DNA from: Calonectria ilicicola
Taxonomy: Eukaryota > Ascomycota > Sordariomycetes > Hypocreales > Nectriaceae
Assembly: GCA_020809705.1 (NCBI GenBank)
Contig: CP085827.1
Span: 5,084,001 to 5,148,000 of the forward strand
Reading direction: 5' to 3'
DNA: 64,000 nt
Each line of letters begins with the position of its first letter. Position 1 is the first letter of the stretch. Under the pieces are notes generated by a model that was not told the origin of the DNA, did no database searches, and worked only from the letters and a program-made list of their open reading frames with translations. Positions 11,704 to 22,169 of this stretch are shown here, piece by piece. The translations under genes and the position numbers were made by a program.

Positions 11704-12726
11704 AAACCTCATTTTGCTTTTTTGTTCTATTGTATGGTGAGAGCCATCCAGTTTGGCCAAAATCTGTAAAAATAAATAAAATAATTTATATTATTTATTT
11801 ATTCTTATTTATTTTGGTAAATCGTGGGCTCGACCAAGACGGAGCTCGAAACACGACGATGGCAAATACGACTAAATTTGGCCATGATTTGCTCGACCAC
11901 GAAACAATCAATTTAATCTTCTGTACAGCACAAACTTGAACACGTCAAGTATTTCGCTAGAAAATAAATCTCATTTAACGAAAAAAAACGAAGAACTAAA
12001 CTTCTGGCTTACTGAAAAACAGGTGGCGTGCTTGATCAGAGTTTCGTCGCAGTACCGGAGCTACATGGACACCAACTATATTCGTCGCTTGTGAACGGAA
12101 ATAAATAAATAAGCGAATGGATAAAAAATAATAGATAAATAAATAACTAAATAATTTAGTTTAGTCTGAGAAAAAGGCAAACCGAGCTGTCATATAGAAT
12201 ATAGGCCAATATTGCACTACGCATTAGCGGAGTGTACATTCCCTTTTGCTTGGCGCAACGGTTATTTAACGCGAGCCATGTTTCTTTTGCTGATAGTTCG
12301 GCTTCCAACTGCCAACTCCGCTTCGAAAGGCTGCTATTTCTACTCCTTCCCACGACCCGGCATACAACAGGGGCGATTTACGCTCCACGGAGACAAAAGC
12401 TAATACCAAGAAAACCCGGGTTTCTCCAAGGAGTTTCAGGGTAGCGAAGGTAACAGATGCAATTATTAAGTCATCATTTACCTGACCAGAAACAATCAAC
12501 TTCATCCACAGTACGGTAAAACCTTGGAAATTAAGAGTTCATGTATCAATCATTAAACAAGCATCAAAGTAAGCTTTTGATATAGAATAAAGCCTGAACA
12601 GCACAACTAGTCGACGCCTGGCTGTTTGATGTGAAATTTAACATGAGGGAAGTTCGAGCGATGGTCGATGAGCACGACATTGTCGAAGCAATCACGACTC
12701 TCGCCAAACCCGAATGCATCATGAAC
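11704..12726. other. AT-rich intergenic with two AAATA hairpin blocks
   Basis: The stretch holds a single GGTGAGAGCCATCC motif at about 11735-11748, an AAATA/TTTAT block at 11770-11820 and another at 12100-12165. No frame in it looks coding. It ends where the left repeat array of the helicase/RGG unit begins. Confidence 0.55.
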
Positions 12727-13085
12727 AAGATGGCGCGAGCCAATCTTTTCCTCCATTCCCTCTACATCGGACAGCTCACCGATCCCTAATCTCGTCACTC
12801 CCAGCAAGATGGCGCGAGCCAATCTTTCCTCCATTCCCTCTACATCGGATGGCTCTCACCAATCCTTAACCGGCAAGATGGCGCGAACCAATCTTCCTCT
12901 CCAAAGTGGACGGCTCTCACCGGTCCCTTGGCTCCTCCCCACTGAATCGGATGGCTCTCGCCAGTTCTTTGTGTCGTCCCCTTTGAGTTAGATGGCTCTC
13001 GCCAATACTTAACCTCATCCCCACTAAATTGGATGGCTCTCGCCAGTCTTTACCTCGTCTCGGCTGAATTAGATGGCTCTCGCCG
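12727..13085 (+). repeat. Left array: AAGATGGCGCGAGCC and GGATGGCTCTCGCC units
   Basis: AAGATGGCGCGAGCC-type units start at 12727, 12806 and 12875, and GATGGCTCTCGCC-type units follow, the last four at 12950, 12991, 13032 and 13072, an almost exact 41-nt period. The first two long units also share CCTCCATTCCCTCTACATCGG. Read on the minus strand these are GGCTCGCGCCATCTT and GGCGAGAGCCATC, the same motifs as the array at 17500-17890. The array sits directly after the stop codon of the minus-strand helicase gene. Confidence 0.9.
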
Positions 13086-13098
13086 CAAAAGAAAAGAA

Positions 13099-15480
13099 CT
13101 ACTCAGAAGTAGGGTCCAAGCTGTTCTGAGATCTTCTGGCTCTGGCCTCATCGAGGGCCGCTTTGATCTTGGGCTGTCTCAAGGCACCGTCCCTCTTCAG
13201 TACTAATCTGGAATCTTGGAAATAATCCATATCCTAAAATAAAACGTTAGTTGGTGCTGTGATGAACGAAGAAATATAATAACATACCACTAGCCAGTCT
13301 ACTTCAACGGCTGTGACATTTTCCATATATTGCTTCCCACGATACGTAAATGTATCGGAGACAACCCATTTATGGTTCATGCCCACAAGAGAACTGTTGG
13401 GGTTAAGTCCGGCTGGCCGATTGTCGTGGACAGTGGTATAGATATCCCCCTCCTTCTAGTATGCCACCTTGTAGAAAAGATCTCTTGCAAGAGCCTGTCG
13501 GATGACGCTGTCATAATCGGCGTCCATGCAATTCTTTTGCCTCAGGGGGAAGTATTGAAGCAGCTTCTGCCTGATCATATCTTTGATCTGCCATCGGATT
13601 CGACACGCTTCATCTAACTCGCGGCGGCTAAGGAAATGTTTGCAGCACCACTGGCCCATGTCGACCGAGCCCCTGTCACGGAGGTCGACATATCGGTGCA
13701 GAGCGTTAAGTTGGGCGAGGTGATCAGACAGTGGGTGAGCAAAAACTTGACCTGCCTGATCGGCGACATATCGAACGGCCTCTGGGCGGATAAAAATGGA
13801 ATTCTGGGTTTCTGCAAGAGCAACGATGGAAATAATCTCACCGCTGCAGCCAAGTTCATGCCCTGCGCGAATGCAATTCCACCATGAAGGGTGGAATGGT
13901 AATTTAGAAGCCTCTCGGCCGGTTTCGGTCAGTTCGAATCCAGTGTTGCTACTGTGAATATATTGCCTTCAATCCAAAGTCAGTACGTTATATTATGGGA
14001 TCAAATTGAAAACTCACATATCAACCAAGTCTTGTATGGCCCGAAAGTAAACTTCGGGGTGAGGGAAGTCCATAAAGTCAAAAGCGGCGGGTCGAGTATG
14101 GCCTATGCTAATGAGAGTCAAAAGCTCAGTGGCAATTTCGTTCTCTAGAATCGCAGGGAGAGACGAGGAGCGGAAGAGGTTCTGAAAGTCGTCTGCAGTA
14201 TAAAGCCTAAAACACACCCCTGGTTCAGTACGACCTGCTTGACCTGCTCGTTGCTGCGCGGAAGCTTTCGAGATAACGGTAGTCAAGAGGGTGTCTAATC
14301 CGGAGCGAGGGCTATAGCCAGAATTTTTGGCAAGACCTGGATCTATCCATCGTTGTTAATTTCTATTGTAAATGCAGATTGTTTGGGGGAACATACCGAT
14401 AACATAGCCAATTCCGTCAATCGTCAAGCTGGCTTCGGCAATGTTGGTCGTAACCACGCACTTGCGTCTACCCATAGGGGCCACTTCAAAGGCTCTGTCT
14501 TGTTCGTGGGGCAAGAGTTTTGAGTGAAGTGGCATAACCTCCAAATCCCTCATCTCCGCTCGGAGTTTCGAGCAGACTCCCTCGACTTCTTTCGCGGTGC
14601 AGACAAAAAGGAGAATATCTCCCTTGGGGAGATCCCGGTGAATGTGCTGCGCAACGAGCAAAGCACAAGAAAGATAATTATGGGTAGCTCTCGCAAGATA
14701 TTTGATTTCAACTGGGAATGATCGCCCAGCCACCTCGAAGGTGGATCCGACACCGAAATAGTTCTTGAACTTGTCGGCGTCCAAGGTTGCTGACATGATG
14801 ACAACTTTCAAGTCAGGTCGATTCATCACGGCCCGTTTGAGTAGTCCCATGAGGATATCGGTGGAGGTGGTACGCTGATGTGCCTCGTCCAATATGATGC
14901 AGCTCTGTTTTTCATTAGTTCCATATTGGACAATGTAGAAATCACCACACTTACGTAGGCACCGAAGTTTCTATCGGCCTTTGCCTCTTGCAAAAGGGTC
15001 CCGTCTGACATGTATTTGAGGCGAGTTTGTGGGCCGGACGCCTTGTCGAAACGAACGGAATATCCCACCTCGTCTCCCAAAGTGACATCCATCTCTTGAG
15101 CCACTCGCCGTGCCAGTGAAGTGGCTGCAAGTCTTCGTGGCTGAGTGCAAGCCACGGCCAGGCCGCTTTCATACTCATCGAAGAAGACGAACTGGGGAAT
15201 CTGAGTGGACTTCCCCGCTCCTGTCTCGCTCGACACGATGATCACCTACCGAATGTGAGAAAGTCTTTGGCATATAAATATAATAAATCCTTACCTGAGA
15301 CTTGTGGTATTCGTCCAGGAATTCTTGGCGCATTCTCGACACTGGAAGCCGGCGACGGGCTTCCAAGATTTCGAAATATCCGGCCGAGTGTTGTGCTCCT
15401 GACTGCAGAGGGTGAGTCCGGCTATTTTAGAGCTCGATGGCTTGCTCAGCGGTAGTCATGTTGCGAGTGAGGGAGTCCAT
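13099..15480 (-). pseudogene. Prp43/DHX15-like DEAH RNA helicase, two in-frame stops
   Basis: Six exons: 15480-15295, 15245-14955, 14904-14397, 14342-14018, 13966-13288 and 13233-13099, all with GT-AG introns and adding up to 708 codons. Motifs in order: SETGAGKST (I), CTQPRR (Ia), ILDEAHQR (II), SATLDADKF (III), TTNIAEASLTIDG (V), QQRAGQAGR (VI, one change from QRAGRAGR), then the HA2 and OB-fold regions typical of Prp43. That enzyme unwinds RNA in spliceosome disassembly and ribosome assembly. Two stops break the frame: TAA at 15427-15429 (codon 18) and TAG at 13456-13458, just before the OB fold. All splice sites and helicase motifs remain intact, so either the decay is recent or a shorter protein starting downstream, for example at MRQEFLDEY, is still made. 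It is divergent from a housekeeping Prp43, so I read it as a paralogue. It runs divergently from the RGG gene. Confidence 0.8.
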
Positions 15481-16319
15481 TTTGATGATGTTGGTGTTGG
15501 TGTTGGTGTTGGTGTTGGTGTTGTTGGTGCTGGTGCTGGTGCTGTTGTTGTTGGTGCTGGTACTGATGTTGATGTTGTAGTGATGGTTATTTTGAAGAAG
15601 ACTTACCGAGACGATTCAACTTCATTCCTGGAAAATGCACTTGTGCATGTTACTTGCCAGAGCACTCATCTGGCAATCACTGGCAACTTCTGGCAAGCCG
15701 TTTGGCGGTTCCACAATCCACAAACAATAAGAACCAGCAAGACTTCCATGGAATTTCGGCAATTTGATAACCACAGGAATCTACTTTACACCACATCCTG
15801 ATTTCTGTAAGTAGGATGATCCTGTGAGATAGCCCCTGTGCTCTCAACAGGCACCTACTAATAATATTCTGCTAGTCACACTGGTAGCTATACCAAGGCT
15901 TTCTATAGCCATGCGATGCTCAGATATAAATAGTGACATCTGCAAATAAACGTAGTAGTGTGTCTAGAACGGTGCACCTAGACTTGAATCCTGCTTTTAA
16001 AGGCAATTACAAGCTCGGCCTAAAAGGGAGCACCTATCAATACAACTAGGTTTTATAATCGTGCATACAGACTTCTTTCCAAACCTAATTTAGGCAAGAG
16101 TAAATCCTAGGGCGGAACTTTTTTTTTTTTTTTTTGTGTTAAAGAAAAAAAAAGAATTCGATTCTTTCGCCTGCAGGTGTTTGTCACCTGGCGTCGCCTG
16201 ATGAGGATGTGTTGCATATCGATTTTATGCACGCCATTTTCACTATCAATAGCATTTCCCACTGAAGTTTGGAGACTGAAATAGATGTAGCGTTTTCGAT
16301 TCTTCTTCAACCAGCATCA
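15481..16319. promoter_or_regulatory. Shared divergent promoter of helicase and RGG genes
   Basis: About 840 nt separate the two 5' ends. Just upstream of the helicase start, on the minus strand, lies a run of CCAACA/CCAGCA repeats (15488-15575); the RGG gene has a comparable run of CCAACAGCAACAGCA inside its first exon. A poly(T) run lies at 16121-16135. No long frame is present. A short direct motif CTGGCAACTTCTGGCAA occurs near 15670-15700. Confidence 0.5.
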
Positions 16320-17480
16320 ATGCCAAGAAGCCCAACAGCAACAGCACCAACAGCAACAGCACCAACACCATCGACACCACTATTACCACCACCCTATACT
16401 AGTAAAGTATTCATTGCCAATATATATATTTACTCAGTCTAATCGTAACCAGATATGACACCCCAAAAGAACTACGCCGCCCTCAACAGCCGTGCTGAAC
16501 TACCTCATGAACAATACCCCAAGTCATGGCGCTACAACCCTGAGGATCCTGGGGCCGATGTCAAGGCCTACATGAGGGACATGAAGGTTTTAAAAGCTGA
16601 AGAAAAGGACTTGGAAGTTTTCACGGGGCCCAAAGTGGTAATGGCATCCGGCCAAGAGAGGCTGCGCGCTTGCCAGTATGGCAGTCCCATTCCTCAAAAT
16701 GAGGAAGCAGCAGAGAAGACGTTCATATGGATTGAACGATTTCAAGAGGGTGAGAGCCAGCTCAAAAAAATCGACCTGGAGGACCTACCCGAGTTCGAGA
16801 AGAACGGGTGGAAAGAGTGGTTCCCTCGTCCTCGGCCAACAATCCCTCCATTCGACAGGGACCCACGGAAAATCTTCAAGATTGAGGATATTTGGCAGAG
16901 TGATGGCCCAAAAGTCGACACCAAGCACATTTTCGGGCCAATCATGGAACTGGAAGGCCCAATCTGGCCAGAGGGCCAACTTCTTGGACCCGACCCTGAG
17001 GCGAGAGCCCTCCTATCGGAAACAAAGTCTTTCATCCCCCCTGCCGAATCCGGCAATTTTGTTCAGTCGGCAACCTCACGTGGGCATATGTTGAAATATC
17101 ACCGTCCGTCTTCAGTTGGGACAGGCTGGGGCGATCACGACATGTACCGTGAGTGGCAGCTCCACGGCCGTCACATTGATGAGCGTTGGGTTCAACAAAA
17201 AGACTGGAAGTATGAACATGAGCCGTCGATTGAATTTGTCAGCCAGTCGTCTACTGAAGTCACTGTGATCAAAGTGGATTCCAATGATCCGTTGCTGGCC
17301 AAGGAGGATAAAGCCAAACCAGAACAAACCCTTCATTACATGAAGAATGGGGGGCGAGATGGATCCAAGCATGATGGCCGTGGTCGGGGGGGTTATCGCG
17401 GGGGTAGAGGTTATCGTGGTGGTCGAGGTAGTCGTGGCGGTCGTGGTGGTCGTGGTGTTCAAACATACCAAAGCTGGTAA
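16320..17480 (+). CDS. Proline/threonine-rich N-terminus, RGG-box C-terminus protein
   Basis: Best model has two exons: 16320-16401 and 16453-17480, joined in frame by a 51-nt intron (GTAAAG...CCAG, branch TCTAAT), giving 369 residues. A shorter single-exon form starting at 16455 (MTPQKNYAAL) would have 341. The first 27 residues are a P/T/A repeat. The middle, about residues 28-320, has no family I recognise; it is rich in Trp, Pro and charged residues. The last 35 residues are an RGG/RGY box (GRGGYRGGRGYRGGRG...), a known RNA-binding and arginine-methylation region. It is divergent from a DEAH RNA helicase, which fits an RNA role, though that is inference. The repeat array begins about 20 nt after the stop. 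The frame is intact, unlike its partner. Confidence 0.75.
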
Positions 17481-17499
17481 ATGCAGCGACTCGCGGATT

Positions 17500-17890
17500 G
17501 GTGAGAGCCGTCCAACCTTACAAAAGCTATCCGACATGACAAGCACCATCTTATCCAACCTGGCGAGAGCCATCCACCCGACATGGCTCGCGCCATCTTG
17601 TCAACCTAGCAGAGCCACCCATATGACCTGGCTAGCGCCATCTTGTCGACTCAGCAGAACCATCTACTTGACCTGGCTCGCGCCATCTTGTCAGCTAAGC
17701 AGATCCATCCATCCAACCTGGCTAGCGCCATCTTGTCGAGCTGGAGAGAGCCATCCTGACCTAGCGGATTGTCTCCGTTCTTATTGTCTTGTTGTGTTCT
17801 TGAAATTAGGGTGGGGGGCATCCAAGCTCATTACAACTCCTGTTTCTGTCTTTATTCATTCTTGTAATAATGGCGAGAGCCATCCAAGCT
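17500..17890 (-). repeat. Right array: inverted copy of the left array motifs
   Basis: On the plus strand the array reads GGCGAGAGCCATCC and GGCTCGCGCCATCTTG alternately. GGCT(C/A)GCGCCATCTTGTC units start at 17585, 17630, 17675 and 17720, an exact 45-nt period, with degenerate GAGAGCCATCC units between them, and an isolated GGCGAGAGCCATCC at about 17874. These are the reverse complements of the units at 12727-13085, so the two arrays face each other across the helicase/RGG pair. The strand given marks the inverted orientation relative to the left array. Confidence 0.9.
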
Positions 17891-18916
17891 TGTATTTTAC
17901 TATCTTATTTGCCGTCGCATTGTCGGAGAAGTAGAAAGAGTCGTGCGGTTGATGTATCGTTTGAAGAAGTCATCCTCCATCTCTTGACCTTATTTCCGCA
18001 TGATCTACATCATTTCGTTGTGTTATGTATTACCAGTTTCCTGTCAACCTGTGAACGAAGTGTACCGTCCGGTTGGCTGTTACCCGTGTGAAGAGTTTTG
18101 CTACGCACCACACATACATTCTGCTAGGTGTACACATAACACAAATGTCAATCATTACTCGTCCATACTTTTCGAGGTCTTGAAGCTCAGAATAGGTATA
18201 GCCTAGGGAACAATATACTAAGTGTTCCGGGTAATTGAGCATAAGTGTTACATCGTCGTCGTTTGTATTCCGCATTAGACATGATAAGTATGGGTGTTTA
18301 TTTAGAAACAATACTTGAAGGTTGACGTGTCTATATATAATATTATTAGTAAATAGAAAAATAAAACAAATATCTAACTTACAGAATGCCATTTAAAAAT
18401 AATTATTTTAGAAAAATCCTAAAAGAAAATCGAAAAATAAATAATTTTATTTATAATAAACATAAATTTATTTATTATAACTAATATTATTTATTTTAAT
18501 GATTCTTGTTAGGATTTTTCTGGAACAGTTGGTGATGTGAAATCAGCACAATATGTATATACGCGCAAGAAGGGTATGCCTCTTGGCCTCACCTTCAGCA
18601 TCATGAGCTCAACTAGCCCAGGAGCTCGATTGGAAAATGATATTTGTTTGTTTTACTCTCACGGGATGCAGGACACAGCTTCACGAGTGTTCGCAATATG
18701 TGAAAATTAGGGAGGAAACGGCGCGTTCTCCCCCGAGAGAATTGTTTTTGGTGTTACCTTAAGTCGCCTCGGTTCGCGTCTGCAGTGACACCTGAAAACA
18801 AACAACCGCTCTCTGGGTGAACTACGCATCTTCCAACACCACCTCGACTTTCTAGCATAACAGATCATCACACTTCAAAACCTCATCACTCCACTCACAT
18901 TGCAAGACTAAAGACC
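17891..18916. other. Intergenic, with MITE-like hairpin at 18409-18522
   Basis: No frame looks coding. The last 200 nt before the F-box start are CT- and CA-rich, as in a fungal promoter and leader. The hairpin element inside is listed separately. Confidence 0.5.
18409..18522. mobile_element. Small MITE-like hairpin with AGAAAAATCCTAA ends
   Basis: AGAAAAATCCTAA at 18409 is the inverse of TTAGGATTTTTCT near 18510-18522. Between them lie AATAAATAATTTTATTTATAATAAACATAAATTTATTTATTATAA-like stretches that fold on themselves. Size about 114 nt. This has the form of a non-autonomous inverted-repeat element; its ends differ from those of the 235-nt family elsewhere in the window. Confidence 0.6.
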
Positions 18917-20569
18917 ATGGAAGACCTCTCATCTTCACTTTTGCCCACCTTAGAGCAAATCGCAACCTCTGCTGGCGCCACTTCCCTCGACGACTTGCCT
19001 ACTGAAATCCTCCAAGAAATCTTTAGCCACTTTTGCTCGCACTGTCACGGGATACACACCCCGACATTCGGTCCATCGACAAATATAACATTCGACGCTC
19101 CGGTTTATCCTACGCGCAAAGAGCTATTGAGCTTATGTCGAGTCTCGCGCAGAATATGCGAGGTGGCTCAACAAATGCTGTGCCACCACCTTTCATTTCA
19201 CCCAGAAGTCACAAACACCGGGTTGAAATGGGATCATCGACTGATGTGTTTGATGCGTACTATGATCGATCGAAACGACCTAGCGTGCGCAGTGAAGGTC
19301 GTCGCTTTCGAACAAGACCTACTGGAAGACGCAACGGTTTCTTCTGGTCCCGTCGGAATGGTGGCCAAGCAAGTTGCTGAGGCACGAGGGCTTGACTTTG
19401 ACAAAGTGTGGAGAGAACGCCTTGAGAACGATCCGGAGGGGCCTCTGGGTTTTCGCATGTTGATTGAATCATTTCTGGTCCCCGAATCTGTGGGAATCCT
19501 GGCCGCAACTCATCCACGAGAATTGCGTGAATGGATGGTCGGCGAGCTCTTTACCATTATTATCGGATCTCTGCCTAATATTCAGTCTCTCAGAATACCT
19601 ACGGGCATAACATTCGAAATTTTTCACCCGCCAGCTTTCCGAGCCCTTGGTTTCCCTAATCTCCCCATCAAACACTTGGAGCTAAGCGCTTTTGCTCCAA
19701 CACTGCTACAATGGGCGACAAATATTGAGACGCTCACTATCTCTCAAACAAACGAAATTTGCCCCATTCCCCTCCTACCAAACCTCAAGAAGCTTCATTT
19801 GCAAGAAACTTGGCTGTCACTTCCAGACATCCAACAGCTCTTGGATTCATGCACAGGTGGGTTACAGACCTTCGTCTGCGAAGTCCATGTCGGGGCTGAG
19901 TATTATGTTCGTCGCGCCAATTACGAATCAAGAGATATTACCCCATCAACCGATTTTTTTGGCCCTGGAGCTGAGATGGGGGATTTGATAGAATGTCTCA
20001 AGAACCATCGGGATTCATTGACTTGCCTCCATCTTGACCTTCGATATCACCGAGGCGGGCCAAGCCATTTTGTGCCTTCTCTCAAAGAATTTAGTATTCT
20101 TAAAGAGTTAGGCCTTAGTGCAGATTTGCTGTGCATTGATAGCGATCTGCAAACTGACTTGCACCCACTCGTTGAAATCTTCCCACCTACAGTCGAATCA
20201 ATCATCTTGTCACACGAATGGGGTCGGGGGATGCTTGAAGATACCCTGGAACGCTTGGTTGATCTGATGAGAAGCACTCCAAACGAGCTACCTAATTTGT
20301 GGGAGATCAGATGCCAATACAACGATACGCTCTGTTATGGAATCTGTCACGAGCTTGACACCGTCGGCGTCGAATTCAATTTCGAAAAGTGGCCGCACCG
20401 CGCATTGCAGGAAAGGGAGAATGGCTATAAGTTCAGAGAGTACAATCTGAACGATTATACAGTCCAGTTCACTATTGACGGCTCCGACGAATGGGATTAC
20501 GATGCTATCCAACGCGAATACACGCGCGACTATATAGCGAATGTCGATTTTAGTCTCTATTCTGACTAG
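18917..20569 (+). CDS. F-box domain protein
   Basis: Single-exon frame of 550 residues with ATG at 18917 in a good context (ACCATGG). An F-box lies near the N-terminus (about residues 20-75: TSLDDLPTEILQEIFSHF ... LSLCRVSRRICEVAQQML). The remaining 470 residues have leucine-rich, LRR-like stretches (for example IEHLELSAFAPTLL-type and LPNLKKLHLQETWL) but no regular repeat I can delimit. F-box proteins serve as substrate adaptors of SCF ubiquitin ligases through Skp1. Such genes are expanded and fast-evolving in fungal accessory regions. A broken relative lies at 9846-9945. Confidence 0.8.
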   Translation: MEDLSSSLLPTLEQIATSAGATSLDDLPTEILQEIFSHFCSHCHGIHTPTFGPSTNITFDAPVYPTRKELLSLCRVSRRICEVAQQMLCHHLSFHPEVTNTGLKWDHRLMCLMRTMIDRNDLACAVKVVAFEQDLLEDATVSSGPVGMVAKQVAEARGLDFDKVWRERLENDPEGPLGFRMLIESFLVPESVGILAATHPRELREWMVGELFTIIIGSLPNIQSLRIPTGITFEIFHPPAFRALGFPNLPIKHLELSAFAPTLLQWATNIETLTISQTNEICPIPLLPNLKKLHLQETWLSLPDIQQLLDSCTGGLQTFVCEVHVGAEYYVRRANYESRDITPSTDFFGPGAEMGDLIECLKNHRDSLTCLHLDLRYHRGGPSHFVPSLKEFSILKELGLSADLLCIDSDLQTDLHPLVEIFPPTVESIILSHEWGRGMLEDTLERLVDLMRSTPNELPNLWEIRCQYNDTLCYGICHELDTVGVEFNFEKWPHRALQERENGYKFREYNLNDYTVQFTIDGSDEWDYDAIQREYTRDYIANVDFSLYSD

Positions 20570-20945
20570 CTAGAAACCCCTAAAAGCATCTAAAATACCG
20601 ACTCTGGTCACATCATGGGTAATTTATAGCAAATTATACGCTAAGATTGAATGTGAAGGACCATGGTCAACTGGAAGGTGTTCTCATTCTCAAATTAGAG
20701 ACGCGGGATCATATTTGCACACAAGGGCCCGGAGTATTCGGGTACTAATTGAGTGAATCAGAAGTTCAAGGGATAAATTAATTAATTATTTTATAAGCTC
20801 CTCCGCAATAAAATCCTTTGGTGCATGTTTTTTCAACTATCCTACTCATAGTTCAGCTTTCCTTGACAGCCACATAACCCACCACCAGAGGCAAAATTCC
20901 GAATGCGCATTTGCATTTTCAACCACTTGGCCCTAGTCTACACAT

Positions 20946-21178
20946 GTACAATGCACCTCTTGGAAAATTATCTCCTCGTGATCTCTTCGCATTGGACATC
21001 ACAGAATTTGATTGCTCTAGACCTCCACTTGAGGGCTGAAAATAAATAAGTACCTAAATAAATAAAATTATATTATTTTGCTTATTTATTTCCTTAGTGT
21101 TTATTTATTTACTAGACAGCCTGGAAATGGTCAGAAAGTAGAGGGGGTCAATCTTTCAAAAGCTGTAGTGTACGCAAT
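20946..21178. mobile_element. MITE copy 1 (about 233 nt)
   Basis: The left end TACAATGCACCTCTTGGAAA and the right end (read inverted) TACACTACAGCTTTTGAAAG are diverged versions of the ends of the copy at 41688-41922. An AAATAAATAA...TTATTTATTT hairpin fills the centre (21045-21115), and GTAGAGGGGG precedes the right end in both copies. Both termini begin with TA, which suggests TA target sites as in Tc1/mariner-derived MITEs. Confidence 0.7.
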
Positions 21179-21237
21179 CACGGCGTACTTTTAGACACTT
21201 TGAATACATATAACATACATAATCTTATACATGATGA

Positions 21238-21772
21238 TATTTTAAGCCATATAATTGTAGAGAAAGTCATAGAAGCAGCTGCAGTAAGTTTTGTGAACGC
21301 GGGTTAGCTGTTGTAAGCTGCTATGGCGGGCGGCTGTTGCAGGTCAGGTCAACAGGCCAGTCGACAGGTCAATCAATAATTTATGTTACGTTCATGGTTG
21401 CGGCAAAATTCAAGTCACACTCTATTAATTCGTAGCACAATATTAGCTTATCTTCAATTTGACAGCTTAGTCAACGTAGCTATTTTAGACTACTGTTGCA
21501 AGTCAGACCGTCAGGTCGGTCAACAAGTCAGTACCAAGATGACGCGAGTGTCTGCCTGGCGTATAGAAAAGTTGGCTAACTCGGGATGTAACCGCCAGGT
21601 TCTAGGTTACTGCCCGGGACTGCATCAGCTACACCGATTGACCTGTCGACTGGCCTGTTGACCTGACCTGCAACAGCCGCCCGCCATAGTAGCTTGCAAC
21701 AGCTAGCCCGCGTTCACAAAACTTGCTGCAGCTGCTTCTATGACTTTCTCTACAATTATATGGCTTAAAATA
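21238..21772. mobile_element. MITE with long (about 135-nt) terminal inverted repeats
   Basis: Left arm 21238 to about 21373 starts TATTTTAAGCCATATAATTG and ends in GTCAACAGGCCAGTCGACAGG; the right arm, about 21637 to 21772, is its inverse with a few mismatches (for example AAGCTGCTATGG against CCATAGTAGCTTG). About 260 nt of non-coding sequence lie between the arms, including CAAGTCAGACCGTCAGGTCGG, related to the inner arm ends. No transposase frame is present, so it is non-autonomous. It sits 60 nt from MITE copy 1. Confidence 0.85.
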
Positions 21773-22169
21773 CCCATTATATCTAAGTGCGCAATGGTTT
21801 CCGTCACCATGTGGGTACCACATGGTGGGGGCGAAGTTGGTTGCCGTTGAAGCGAAAACACCCAGATCGCCATTCGTTAATCTAGTCGGTTAGAAAATAG
21901 TGAAAACTTAGTTTCAATTCGTGTTTTTAAATCATGCGAGTCAGAAAGTCACTTTTGGTCCGTCGGCGGTTTCTTGAACTATATCTATTGGGGCATTATG
22001 ACTAGCTATGGTCTTATGTCTGCATGGTTACGTTAATCCATTAAAGACTCGACTCTGGAGGTATCAAAATTAATCCAGAGCCTCCTTCCCTATTAAATGG
22101 CAGCCTGGATGCTTGCTGAGCTAGTGCGCGACTATCCAACCTGCCTCCTTCAACCCGTGCGCCCGCGCT
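21773..22169. other. Intergenic at right edge of the accessory island
   Basis: No coding frame or repeat seen. It holds the 3' end of the MFS transporter transcript on the minus strand. ACCATGTGGGTACCACATGGT near 21809 is a perfect palindrome of about 20 nt. Confidence 0.5.

Larger units (their letters stand above)
12727..17890. mobile_element. Candidate element: helicase/RGG pair between inverted arrays
   Basis: The unit is symmetric: array, helicase gene (minus), shared promoter, RGG gene (plus), inverted array. Inverted subterminal repeats are a usual feature of DNA transposons, but no transposase, clear terminal inverted repeat or target-site duplication was found, and the arrays may instead be 3'-UTR elements. 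It sits in a region with several MITEs and gene relics. The boundaries given are the outer limits of the arrays, not proven ends. Confidence 0.35.
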
